Notes: generated by a model from the sequence alone, not told the origin. DNA of 13,384 nt from Arachnopeziza araneosa (GCA_003988855.1 QYAI01000284.1:1-13384), one strand, 5' to 3'; shown: positions 1 through 8,039, counted from the first letter of the stretch. Numbers and translations: made by a program.

Positions 1-930
1 TAGTTGTTGTTTTTTAAATAAAAGCTATTTGCGTAAGATTATTAAAATAATAGTTTTTATTTACACTTAGCTAATTTATTACTAATATTTTTTATTAACA
101 AAAAGTTAGATTTGTTTTAGCATTAAGTAGTTTAATTTTTTTTGTAATTTTGCTTTTATGTAAAAAAGAAAACATCGAGAAATGTTTAAAAGTGTTTTAG
201 TCTATAGTTACTAACTGTTTAGTTATTAGCTTTTAGCTTAGCATAAAAGTTCTACGAAGCTTAACAAATAGTATAAGTTAACTTTAAGTGTTTGCTTAAG
301 CATGCAGCTTAGCAATTATATTAGTAAAAGTTCGAAGTTATACTATATGTTGTTCTTATTTCTTTCTTATTGTTTCTATAAGCTTCTTAACTAAGTTAGA
401 ATTTGTAGTACTAGAAACTTTTTTTTTTTTTTGCTTGCGTTTAGAAAGTCAAGTACGCTTCAAGTTTAAATTTGCTTTTAAAAATTTTTCTGCTAATTTA
501 GTTCGAGTGCTTAGCAGTAAAAAAAGTAAAGTAAAATTTTTAGTAAGTAGTAGTAGTTTTGATGCGCTGCTAAAGCGTGTAGAGACTAACATCGTAAAAA
601 AATTTAAGAAGTAGTTAGTAAGTATTCGATATAATATTAAAAAAAGTATGTGTTAAAGAAAGAAAAAGAAAGTTTTTAGATAATTTTACAGTTAGATCGA
701 CTAAACTTCTATTCGCAATTTTTTTTGCGTATAAGAAAGCAATTAAGAGTCTTAATACTCTTATAACGTCTACACAAGACAGTTTTACTAGTTGCTTTAG
801 TGCTAGTATTACACTCTGATACTACTAGTTGTCTGCGAGGTCTCTAAGATCGCAGCTATATAAGATAGTGCACGACTAAAGTCCGAATTAGTTAAGAATT
901 AGTTTCGAAGTTATTCTTTCCTAAAGGAAT
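1..930. repeat. AT-rich decayed block, RIP-like
   Basis: This stretch is far richer in A and T than the rest; the first 60 bases contain only 10 G or C. TpA steps are very common while CpA and TpG are scarce, although CpG still occurs. That is the pattern left by RIP on old repeats in filamentous ascomycetes. All frames are full of TAA and TAG. Between about 660 and 930 the plus strand has a frame interrupted almost only by TAA/TAG, which could be a mutated transposon gene, but I recognise no domain. A T run lies near 419-432. Most likely the remains of a transposon; its class cannot be told by eye. Confidence 0.55.
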
Positions 931-974
931 ATTGTAACAGGCCGTCCTTAGCAGTTTTGATATTCTTCTTTTTA

Positions 975-1267
975 TGTAACGGCACGAACACGGATGTAGC
1001 TAGTCAAAAGGCATATAAGAGTGCGTTAATAGTCTAAATACATTCGGTTTATAGGCTAGCTACGAAGAAAAAGAAGAATATCTAGGAAAGAAAAACTACA
1101 CGAGTAAGGTATGCCTTATCTACAGTAGACTTCTCTCTGGCCCTAGTCCGAATAGACTCTGAATGTGCCCCTTATTCTCCACACTTCGGAAATGAGATCC
1201 TGTCGCCCGTTGTCGCCCGTGCCGTCCACACATGACAATCGGTTCACGTGATATCCTGCTCATCACA
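975..1267 (+). mobile_element. Solo LTR of a retrotransposon (left copy)
   Basis: The 293-bp segment starts TGTAACGGCAC and ends CATCACA, so it has the TG...CA ends of an LTR. It aligns along its whole length with the reverse complement of 11690-11980. Shared blocks include the ends, a perfect stretch with the core GGCTAGCTACGAAGAAAAAG, and AGTCCGAAT followed by CGACTCTGAAT/AGACTCTGAAT. No polypurine tract lies before it and no primer-binding site after it, and no clear target-site duplication flanks it, so it is read as an old solo LTR. An internal 10-bp tandem duplication (TGTCGCCCGT twice, 1201-1220) is absent from the right copy. Confidence 0.6.
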
Positions 1268-1323
1268 ATCAACGCACTTCTATATGCCTCTTGACTAGCC
1301 ATATTCGTGTTCGTGCCGTTACA
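1268..1323 (-). mobile_element. Inverted 5' fragment of the same LTR
   Basis: Read on the minus strand from 1323, this begins TGTAACGGCACGAACACGAA and follows the first 55 or so bases of the LTR at 975 with few differences, up to GTGCGTT. It abuts the end of the plus-strand LTR, so 975-1323 as a whole has long terminal inverted repeats and could be mistaken for a foldback element or MITE. The full-length copy at 11690-11980 lacks this extra arm, which favours an LTR plus a truncated inverted LTR. Confidence 0.5.
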
Positions 1324-1604
1324 ACTAGCTCTTGACATGTATATTTCGAAAGAACAACTAAAGCAAAAAACTTAAAACAAAAACAATGTATACGCGCAAT
1401 GAATCCAAAAACCAGTGTATACAACAAACAGGAAACAAGTAGATAAATCAATGTATCAATAAGAAGAGAATATCAATGAAATCCGTATGATCAATGCTCC
1501 ATCTGTACCCAAACTAAATCAATTCGTAAAATCAATCGCATGAATAAACCTAACTAGCTATCCTCTCTCTCATTCCCTCTGTGTCCTCCCTGTCCCTCAT
1601 TCAT
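1324..1604. other. Intergenic, A-rich, with ATCAAT motifs
   Basis: No gene is visible. Between about 1445 and 1545 the hexamer ATCAAT (or a close variant) recurs about six times at irregular spacing. From 1560 a pyrimidine-rich stretch (CTCTCTCTCATTCCC) leads into the repeat at 1605. Nothing else is supported. Confidence 0.4.
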
Positions 1605-1698
1605 GTAGATGCTCTGTAGAACCTCCTTTATAGAGAGTCCTACGCACGTGCTCCCACTAGCGAAATGACGGAAAAATGTCATGCACCCTGGAACCCCA
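1605..1698 (-). repeat. Dispersed repeat, copy A
   Basis: The reverse complement of this segment matches 13291-13384 over 94 bp without gaps and with seven differences, all transitions. On the minus strand it reads TGGGGTTCCAGGGTG at its start and contains a TATA-like CTCTCTATAAAGG. Similarity stops abruptly at 1698, so that is a real edge of the repeat or of an insertion; the other edge is unknown because copy B runs off the window. A frame stays open through both copies, but over so short a length this proves little. Possibly part of an LTR or another transposon. Confidence 0.75.
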
Positions 1699-1807
1699 TA
1701 AGGAAGCCGGTTACTTGATTCTGAGTAAAGAAATCTCGTCTTAGTAAGTATTAGTAAGGTCATTTCTAATAACATTTAAAGACTTATTAAGCGTAGCTCT
1801 TGCGGAA

Positions 1808-2065
1808 TTAGAGAGATTTGCTTTCTGAACTTAGCATAGAACTTAGTATAAAAGACGAAAATAGAACTTCTCGTCTACTTATCGAGGATAGATTCAGCTT
1901 TAAATCTTTCAATTTGCATTTGACACTATTTTTCGTGCGGATTCGCTAGTTCTGCTTTGCGAAAGCTAAGTGAATATGTGTTATATTAGCAAAAGGCATT
2001 TCATATCGTATGCTCTGTAAGAGCAATAACTCGTCATCGTCCCACGGATGGCGATTTGCAGGCAT
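1808..2065 (-). pseudogene. Myb/SANT-like DNA-binding protein relic
   Basis: On the minus strand an ATG at 2065-2063 opens a 39-residue frame starting MPANRHPWDDDELLLLQSI, followed by RYEMPFANI. After a TAG at 1946-1948 the same frame continues with RIRTKNSVKCKLKDL and runs to TAA at 1808-1810. The W-x-DDDE-LLLL start, the MPF-x-x-I middle and the RT-x-NSV-x-x-KL end follow the layout of small fungal Myb/SANT-like helix-turn-helix domains, with the third helix just after the stop. The TAG would be a CAG (Gln) codon changed by one C-to-T transition. The identification is from motif layout only. The AT-rich downstream part fits RIP-like decay. Confidence 0.45.
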
Positions 2066-2407
2066 GTTGAAAAAAGGGATAGTTTTCAAGCGGGGCATTC
2101 TGTTCTTAGGGCCTTTACATACATTTGAAAGGGCTAGCCAGACTACCAACACCTGGTACCTCAGGGGACGGTGGAATTCCGTGAAACTTGCTTTGATTGG
2201 GATATCAGCAATGTAAAGAGGTCTATGAAGGTTTGGCTGCGATAGAAGTGTCGTGCGTATCTAGCGTAGGTCGTAACTCACGTGACTGGCATAGTCATTG
2301 TTAGTACATTCTAGCATTCGACCGAAACTTCACCTAGGCATCTAGACTCGGCGAAAAGTTCAACTGTATCCACCTTGGTTAAATCCATCAGTTTTTCTTC
2401 CTAAGCG

Positions 2408-2500
2408 AATATATGGTTCAGCCTAGGCAATGAGTTAGAGGCCAAAATAGTTCCATCCATGCCCTTGACTCTGTCTTGCTCTTCCTCACCAAGAAAAATC
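2408..2500 (+). promoter_or_regulatory. Likely core promoter of the phosphoesterase gene
   Basis: A TATA-like AATATATGG sits at 2408-2416, followed at about 2463-2492 by a pyrimidine-rich tract (CTTGACTCTGTCTTGCTCTT) of the kind at which filamentous fungi often start transcription. From 2462 to 2740 there is no ATG, so a transcript starting here would have an ATG-free leader ending at the ATG at 2741. Position inferred; no motif search was run. Confidence 0.3.
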
Positions 2501-2571
2501 TTACACAGTACACAAATACTTCATACTCACAATCAAACTCCCCTCAACACATAACGACAATTCATACTCAG

Positions 2572-2639
2572 CAGCACATCGCATCCAGCACCACGTCAAG
2601 CTTATCAGCACATCACACCCAGCAGCAGATCACGCTTAT
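2572..2639 (+). repeat. 34-bp tandem duplication in the 5' leader
   Basis: Two adjacent 34-bp units (2572-2605 and 2606-2639) both begin CAGCACATC and end GCTTAT, with a handful of substitutions. They lie in a CA/CAG-rich leader upstream of the metallophosphoesterase start. The leader can be read as a His/Gln/Ser-rich open frame ending at 2709, but that frame has no ATG and is out of frame with the gene, so it is best seen as untranslated low-complexity sequence. Confidence 0.55.
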
Positions 2640-2740
2640 CATCTCATCCCACTCGTCAGCACACCACATTCAAGAGCATCAGCATCATCAGCAGCAAATT
2701 CAAGACTAAATTGAAAACCTCCTTCACAGTCATTATCATC

Positions 2741-3631
2741 ATGGCTCCCAACACAATCTCCACTCGTGTCATGGTCATTTCCGACACACATGAGCACTGC
2801 TTTGATGGCACCAAAATGCCCGGTGCAGATGTTTTAATCCATACAGGAGATATCACTAATTTTGGCGAGCTAGAATCCCTGAGAAAGAGCGTCAAGATGA
2901 TGGCCAGTATTGAAGCAGAGCTCAAATTGGTCATTGCTGGCAATCACGACATCTCTTTAGACCCTAATTCCCAGGTTGAAAACATGTCATCTGAAGAATA
3001 TACAGCCTATCATCAATCTGCTTTAGAAATCATGACCGGACCTTTAGCCAAAGCAGCCGGCATTACTTATCTTGAAGAAGGCACGCATACATTTATCTTA
3101 ACAAGCGGGGCCAAAGTCACCGTGTACGCCTCCCCATATACGCCCGGCTCTGGCGGCTGGGCTTTCCCATACAAACCCACGGAAGATCGATACAACAGCT
3201 CGGCCGAAACAGCACCAAACCATGTCTCAATCGCTACGAACCCAATTCCTTCCTCGGGGGTTGATATTGTTATGACTCATGGCCCTCCACACTTGATTCT
3301 TGATCAAGCCGACCATCAGCATCTAGGATGCCGAAACTTGCTTCGTGCTGTCGGTCGTGCGAAGCCACTGATGCATTGTTTTGGTCATGTCCACGAAGGA
3401 CACGGTGCACATATAGTAACCTGGAAGCCTGATGGTACCGTCAAGAACCCGGAAGCAGCTACGCCTCTGGAAACAGAACAGATCAACGAATACCCCTACA
3501 CAAATGAATGGCCAATGACTCGCAGAAAACAAACTCTCATGGTCAACGCTGCTATTATGAGAAACACTGCAAAAGGCATGCGACCTGATTACAAGCCATT
3601 TATTGTAGCACTAGATCTACCTCGTCAGTAG
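2741..3631 (+). CDS. Metallophosphoesterase, MPP_239FB/MPPED-like
   Basis: An intact, intronless gene for a 296-residue calcineurin-like phosphoesterase. The metal-binding motifs are all present in order: SDTH (residues 14-17), HTGD (34-37), AGNHD (66-70), THGPP (179-183) and FGHVHEGHG (214-222). The THGPP plus GC-x-x-L and GHVHEG arrangement is that of the MPP_239FB (MPPED1/MPPED2, UPF0046-like) group, which hydrolyses phosphodiester bonds using two metal ions; the physiological substrate in fungi is not known to me. No signal peptide or membrane segment is visible, so a cytosolic protein is likely. The ATG at 2741 is chosen because it is the first ATG of the leader, sits in a good context (ATCATCATGG) and starts ten residues before the first catalytic strand; the frame upstream of it is open but has no ATG. 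Length is normal for the family. It is the only clearly undamaged gene here. Confidence 0.9.
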   Translation: MAPNTISTRVMVISDTHEHCFDGTKMPGADVLIHTGDITNFGELESLRKSVKMMASIEAELKLVIAGNHDISLDPNSQVENMSSEEYTAYHQSALEIMTGPLAKAAGITYLEEGTHTFILTSGAKVTVYASPYTPGSGGWAFPYKPTEDRYNSSAETAPNHVSIATNPIPSSGVDIVMTHGPPHLILDQADHQHLGCRNLLRAVGRAKPLMHCFGHVHEGHGAHIVTWKPDGTVKNPEAATPLETEQINEYPYTNEWPMTRRKQTLMVNAAIMRNTAKGMRPDYKPFIVALDLPRQ

Positions 3632-4459
3632 AGCTGCCACGTAGAGCGGCTCATTTCCGGTGTTCCCAAAAGTTTTGTATGACCAAAGGATAGTAATGAT
3701 GGAAAGGAATGACAGAACTGGTTTGAAATTATTGCCAGAACAATGCAAAAGATTCTACATTTAAGCTTTCCAGACACATAATTCCTCAGTGCAAAATAAC
3801 AAAGTACACTTGATGATGTGCCTCCCTCCCGACCTGGTTTGTTGCTCAATATTCCATCCTTGCTTGAGGTCCTCTTCTAAAAGACTATTTTAAGCAACAA
3901 CCTGTGACACTAACAAGCAGACGTAGAATTAGTAATACAAAATTACTGTAGATAACTGGAGAGGTCCAAGAAAGAGGTTTTCAGGGATCGAGGACTACCT
4001 ACCTACCTTAGGCAACTACATCCTTCCTAGTGTTGCGGCTAGCTTGTTTGGGTGGCAAACACGTGACAAATCAATTGTACTATATGAACTACTATTCTAC
4101 AGTGGACAGGAACGCTGTATATATAGGCCCTTCAGGGGCCTCAGGCTCTTCAGGGCAGTTTCGAGCTTGAGCGCCTACGACCATATTAAAAAGTTGGCCT
4201 TTCACAAGCTCTTCGATGTGTGATGTGTTGTGTTTCCCTAACGACGGTTACCCCAAGTGGGATTTAACAGAGTGAGAGCAGGAAAGAGCAATGGCAGGGC
4301 ATTCGATACTTACCTAGCAACTTTCTTGTTGTCCTTTCTTTTCCAAACTCAACAGAATTCTTAAATTTTTTTTTGGTTCTTCTATGATAGCATTTTTCTT
4401 TTTGGTAAGCTTTGCGTTCACATTCTATAGCTCTAGTGGAGAAATACTCACAGGTTTGA
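3632..4459. other. Intergenic region with a TATA box and small hairpin
   Basis: No gene is supported. The left part would hold the 3' untranslated region of the phosphoesterase. A TATA-like TATATATAGG lies at 4118-4127, directly followed by the short inverted repeat GGCCC-TTCAG-GGGCC (4126-4140) and a second CTTCAGGG. This could be the promoter of the plus-strand gene starting beyond 4460. A hydrophobic frame opens at ATG 4384 and contains a possible 5' splice site (GTAAGC at 4405), so a first exon could be hidden here, but I cannot fix it. Confidence 0.35.
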
Positions 4460-5116
4460 TTACAGACAACGATATTCTTTTCGCCCAAGCAATCCCAGTT
4501 CTCGAACCCACTCCATCCCTCTCACTTGACCTTGAACATCCATTCTCGAACAACAAGCATCGCTCACGGAATCCTAGACCGGAAAGCCAAAGACGTTGAC
4601 ATCCTTGTCGGCGTCGAGGCTCTAGCGATCCTGGACGATGCTATTGACAATATGCGGGAGGGCTTTCACAGGGACCATGATGGAACCATCAAGTGGGACA
4701 AATGCGACTCCAAAAACAATAAACTCTTCGAAGTGACGGTTGAACTCGTTGAACTTGGAGGTCCATTTGTTCCACATATTCCAGAAGTGGTCGGCTTCGG
4801 GGAAGGGTATGTTGCTACCCTCGCGGAACTCGTGCGGTTGCGGGCATCTACGCTTGTTGCAAGGGGTGATAAGTCAGACCACATCGACTTCGTACTCCTC
4901 CTCAACTTGGCTATCAAGCAGCAGGTCAAACTCCCTCACCTTGTTGAGGAGGAGTTGGAGTCGATGATAGAGGCAGTGGAGATGTGTGAAGAGTCTCGAG
5001 ATACGGATGTGTTGTTCATGGATGTTCTTGGATCATTTGAGTTGCAAGGAGTGTGGTTCGAGAACTGGGTTGCTTGGGCACATCATATTAAATTGTATAT
5101 ACCTTTCGAAAATTGA
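4460..5116 (+). CDS. Nucleotidyltransferase-fold protein, 5' end missing
   Basis: The frame is open from 4460 to a TGA at 5114-5116 but contains no ATG before 4652. The sequence reads HGILDRKAKDVDILVG, where DVD (4592-4600) fits the metal-binding Asp-x-Asp of nucleotidyltransferase-fold proteins that begin with a Gly-rich strand and an R-x-T/A-KD-x-D turn. Further on come VTVELVELGGPFVPHIPEVV and LVRLRASTLVARGDKSDHID, a layout I associate with uncharacterised fungal proteins of this superfamily. The Gly-rich motif expected before HGILDR is not readable, so either an upstream exon is joined through an intron whose 3' site lies just before about 4560, or the 5' end is decayed. The 4652 ATG would remove the catalytic motif. 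The role is unknown; no partner gene is adjacent. Confidence 0.5.
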   Translation, partial: LQTTIFFSPKQSQFSNPLHPSHLTLNIHSRTTSIAHGILDRKAKDVDILVGVEALAILDDAIDNMREGFHRDHDGTIKWDKCDSKNNKLFEVTVELVELGGPFVPHIPEVVGFGEGYVATLAELVRLRASTLVARGDKSDHIDFVLLLNLAIKQQVKLPHLVEEELESMIEAVEMCEESRDTDVLFMDVLGSFELQGVWFENWVAWAHHIKLYIPFEN

Positions 5117-5389
5117 ATCCTTAACAAACATCATGTATCATAGGCCTGGTACAAGAAAAGGTGACACTGTCTCTTGATCCATTATCGAATGGCTTAAATC
5201 CCCTCAAGGTGCGCGGGTTGGATATGTTGTCGAAACTACTTGCTATGATTTTGGGAAAAAAAATCCAGGCCTGAACTTTGCTAGCATAGGACGAGAGGGA
5301 GAAGCACGAACATCGTCGAAGCTGTTTTTGGCTTCCTTTTCTATCTCATCCTGTCTTTTTGACATAGACTTGAAGCTTGTTCAAGCATT
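5117..5389. other. Intergenic; one short minus-strand frame
   Basis: The only coding-like item is a minus-strand ATG frame at 5365-5243 giving 40 residues, beginning MSKRQDEIEKEAKNSFDDV. It is charged at its N-terminus and could form a short helix, and the frame continues upstream past a TGA. It resembles nothing I can name, and a 40-residue frame is easily random. An A8 run at 5258-5265 sits within it. Confidence 0.25.
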
Positions 5390-6235
5390 TGTAAAAGAAT
5401 CATCTTGAGTCACTCCTAGAGTCGTATCCTCAATAACACCTGTAGCAACAAGTAAATGAAAATTGGGATATTGTCTGAAAGCTCCTTCTACATTCAAACT
5501 CGATATTTGTATTTGACCTAGTCTAATTGAGTTGAAATTGAAATAATTTTAAAAAGGGTCCTCTTGAATTCCCTATACAGCTATATCCTTACTGATCCTT
5601 GTCATAATGTGCAAACGATATTCGGATATTGTCTATAAGCTTCTTCTACATTGGAAATTGAGATTTATAAATGACCTAAGCCATTTTGATGTAAGACACA
5701 GTTGATGCGAAAGAAATTATTTTGAATGACTTACGGAATTATGAAAGCTAGCAAACAGAATCGGGATATTGTCTATAAGCTGTTTCTACACTCAGATTTG
5801 AGTTTTATGTATAACCTATTCCATTTTGATGCAAAGTAAAGTTGATCTTAAAAACACCATTTTGAATACCCATAGAGTTTTATCCTTAACAACTCGTATA
5901 AAAGTAGCAAACGAAACATAAGGACATTGGCTATAAGCTTCTTGGACACTTTAATTACAGTTTTCTACATGATTTATTTGACAGAAATATAAAGTAAAGC
6001 TGAAAAAAGGGATTATCTTGAATTACTTGCACAGTCGTAACAACCAGCAAACGAAAATTAGAAGATTGTCTATAAGACTCTTCTATAATTAAATTTCAGA
6101 TTTCTATATAGTCTATTCCATCCTGATGTGGAGTAAAGTTTGGTCTCAAAAAACTCATTTTGAATACCCATAGGGTTTGTCCTTAATAATCCGTATAAAA
6201 CATAGCAAACACATAAACAGCTTGCTTTGAGCCAA
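5390..6235 (+). repeat. Satellite-like array, alternating 158/140-bp units
   Basis: Diverged tandem units share three blocks: TAGCAAACG, then GATATTGTCTATAAGCTTCT about 15 bases later, then TTTTGAATAC or CTTGAATT near the end. Taking the GGATATTGTCT block (or its equivalent) as an anchor, it occurs at 5466, 5624, 5764, 5922 and 6061, giving spacings of 158, 140, 158 and 139. Long units carry an extra block of about 18 bases (TATCCTTAAC...CGTATAAAA) that short units lack. A partial unit precedes 5466 (from about 5390) and the array ends in a partial TAGCAAAC unit near 6204-6235. The lengths are not multiples of three and stops are frequent, so it is non-coding. Confidence 0.75.
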
Positions 6236-6466
6236 GCCGCCTCGAGATCAACCACCTTCACAATAGCGGATCTTTTCCTGCGATGCCAGTTTGAGCGGGT
6301 CGTGCTTCCAAGTAAGACTCATATTGGATAATGCACTTTGTGATCACGCCCAGCCTTCTCCATCTCAGTTAGCCACACATCTTGGCTGCACCTCAAAGTT
6401 GTATGACTTGCTGCTCGACACTACATGGCTGGCTGGTCGACGCTACATGCTGTGTTCCTCATGAGA

Positions 6467-7327
6467 TCAAAGATCAGAACTGCAGACATCAATCACTGCA
6501 GATCCAGCTGCTCTTCGGACACGGCAAGCATGAGTAAAGGAGAAGAGGGTGTAGTGATTTATTCGCTCAAAGCGCGCTATACGAGCTTCGTCTTGTATGA
6601 TACTACCAAGGCCGCTAAATGTCTCTCGAGAGGATAAACGGGATCCTAATATATTGACCATATTTAAGGATGAGAACGAGGCCGAGAATTTCGGATCAGC
6701 CATAACCTTCAAACGGAAACTTAGTACTTCAGAATTGAAAGCGTCGCCTGGAACATTAGAAACAATGAGCAAACGCGGACGGATGGTGCTAGGCAGGCTT
6801 GATGCGGAGCCTATAGCTATCTATGAAGCTAATCTCTCAGCCACAGCGTCTAGCCCCCCACAGTCCTGTGCAAAGATACACAGAACGTCTACAAACGTCA
6901 AAAGCAGCCTGGAGAATAGACAATCAATCAAGTCTTGTTGCGTTGGTTGTCCGTCGTTATCGTTTGGCCATGCTACTAGGTAGTTTTCGGTCTCGTGGCA
7001 GCTAGCCTTCCCTCTCAAGTTCGTTTAGGCGTGATCTACACAGCTATCGGCAAGGAGGATAGGATAGTCGTCATCTGTGGATGTTAGATCAATGCAGATA
7101 TTTGCGATTCTGAATCTTCGACAATTGTGAATTTTAGTCCCGGGGAACAGACTGCGCATGGCTCGCGACTTTAATTGCTTGCCAAAAAAGAATATAAGGG
7201 ATGGGTGTTGCTTTGCTAGGCGGGGAAGAGAATTTGCAATGTTGCCGAGTCGATTGCTGTACTGTAGAGTGAACCTATTTTCATCTTGGTGCATACGCAG
7301 CCACTGCTAGTAAGCGCAGAAAGCCAT
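6467..7327 (-). pseudogene. Relic of a fungal patatin-like/NLR-type protein, N-terminal part
   Basis: A single minus-strand frame runs from the ATG at 7327-7325 to 6467, interrupted by TAG (7307-7309), TAA (7025-7027) and TAG (6821-6823). Conserved-looking pieces in order are HPSLIFFFGKQLKSRAMRSL, DDDYPILLADS, YLVAWPNDN, LLLTFVDVLCIFAQDCGGLD, GSASSLPSTIRPRLLIVS, and a late charged helix around RIARFERINHYTLFS. This follows, block by block, the N-terminal region of large fungal proteins that carry a GTPase-like segment, a cysteine cluster and then a patatin-like phospholipase domain; their blocks read roughly 'P-LV-F-G...', 'P-L-ADCE', 'P-I-AW', 'LLYTFSDVV-FV'. The cysteine cluster and catalytic domain are absent; similarity fades near 6480. 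All three stops could arise from Gln or Trp codons by single transitions. The match is from memory of the family, so a search is needed. Confidence 0.5.
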
Positions 7328-7726
7328 GGAGTTGAAGGAGTTGCTTGCTATAGAAAGAGATAGGACTCGCCTTAAAATAAGGCCGCACGAGTTCTGCCAT
7401 AACGGAAGATGGAGGTTTCATCGGGATCATACCAGCTTAAAATTGATGGAGATGAACCAACTAATAGTTGATGATCAGCCCTGTCAGTGAGATGATCTCA
7501 GTTGCTAAAGGGCCCCCTGTAGAGATGATCTAGTCACGTGAAACGAAGTCGGTCACATGAGATGCCGGAGATGTTCCTTCCCCGACCCGCCGTACACAGC
7601 ATCTAAATGTATGTCATGGCAAAGCCGTCGACAGATGAGCAAGATTTCACTAGAGATATTCATTTCTATAACGCAATAGTTATCAATTCAGACTTTATAT
7701 TGTTTGCTACATCGATGACTGTCTTC
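7328..7726. other. Intergenic, no supported gene
   Basis: No gene or RNA is recognised. Plus-strand frames here (for example one from the ATG at 7607 running to 7876) look like shadows of the minus-strand relic at 7727-7972 rather than genes. Twin CACGTG/GTCACATGA-like sites near 7535-7560 are the only notable motifs. Confidence 0.4.
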
Positions 7727-7972
7727 CTAAGCTGTAGTCCCAACCTCCTTTACATCACAAGTAGAAACGTGGTTGCCACTCTCATAGCTGGGAAGAGTAA
7801 GAGAGTCAGGCCTTTCTGCAGTAGCCTTAACTTTGATCGGCAAAGATTCATCTCCGTAATCATTTTGAGTGTGTAGAAAGTGTCTGAAGAACCAAGCAGT
7901 GAGTCGAGGGTATTTGCGTTCGTATTTTTTAATGATGCGTGATCTGTTTTGTCGAAACTGTTCTTCGTTGAC
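7727..7972 (-). pseudogene. Unassigned coding-like relic
   Basis: An open minus-strand frame of 81 codons ends at a TAG (7727-7729) and is entered at 7972 just after a sequence ending TTTAG, which could be a 3' splice site. It reads in part RIIKKYERKYPRLTAWFFRH and later KATAERPDSLTLPSYESGNH. Composition and the run of charged and aromatic residues look protein-like, and the frame continues 12 codons past the TAG to TGA at 7688-7690, so the TAG may be a mutated CAG or TGG. There is no ATG at the start. I do not recognise the family. It may be an inner exon of a larger decayed gene; it is not in frame with the relic at 6467-7327 and I see no link between them. Confidence 0.35.
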
Positions 7973-7997
7973 CTAAACAATGATACACATAGTTGCT

Positions 7998-8039
7998 TGA
8001 CTACCTGGATTAGTTTAAATCTTAAAGGCTAGGTAGTCA
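7998..8039. other. Inverted repeat, 9-bp arms
   Basis: TGACTACCT (7998-8006) pairs perfectly with AGGTAGTCA (8031-8039) around a 24-base spacer. It could form a hairpin in RNA or simply be a chance inverted repeat; arms of this length recur by chance in a window of this size. Confidence 0.35.

Noticed and set aside
975..1323. MITE or foldback element with 55-bp terminal inverted repeats
   Set aside because: The full-length related copy at 11690-11980 lacks the second arm and has TG...CA ends, so an LTR with an inverted LTR fragment fits better; not fully excluded.
1554..1775. Minus-strand 73-residue frame across repeat copy A
   Set aside because: It covers part of a dispersed repeat. The frame is also open in copy B, but 94 bp is too short to argue for coding and no domain is recognised.
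2476..2709. His/Gln/Ser-rich plus-strand open frame upstream of the phosphoesterase
   Set aside because: It has no ATG, is low-complexity CA/CAG sequence, contains a tandem duplication and is out of frame with the gene; best read as 5' leader.
5390..6235. Array as a repeat-protein gene (TPR or ankyrin)
   Set aside because: Unit lengths of 158 and 140 are not multiples of three, frames shift from unit to unit and stops occur in every unit.
6597..6983. Plus-strand ATG frame of 128 residues
   Set aside because: It lies antisense to the patatin-like relic, whose conserved blocks on the minus strand are much more convincing; treated as a shadow.
7607..7876. Plus-strand ATG frame of 89 residues
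   Set aside because: It overlaps the minus-strand relic at 7727-7972, has no recognisable motif and looks like an antisense shadow.
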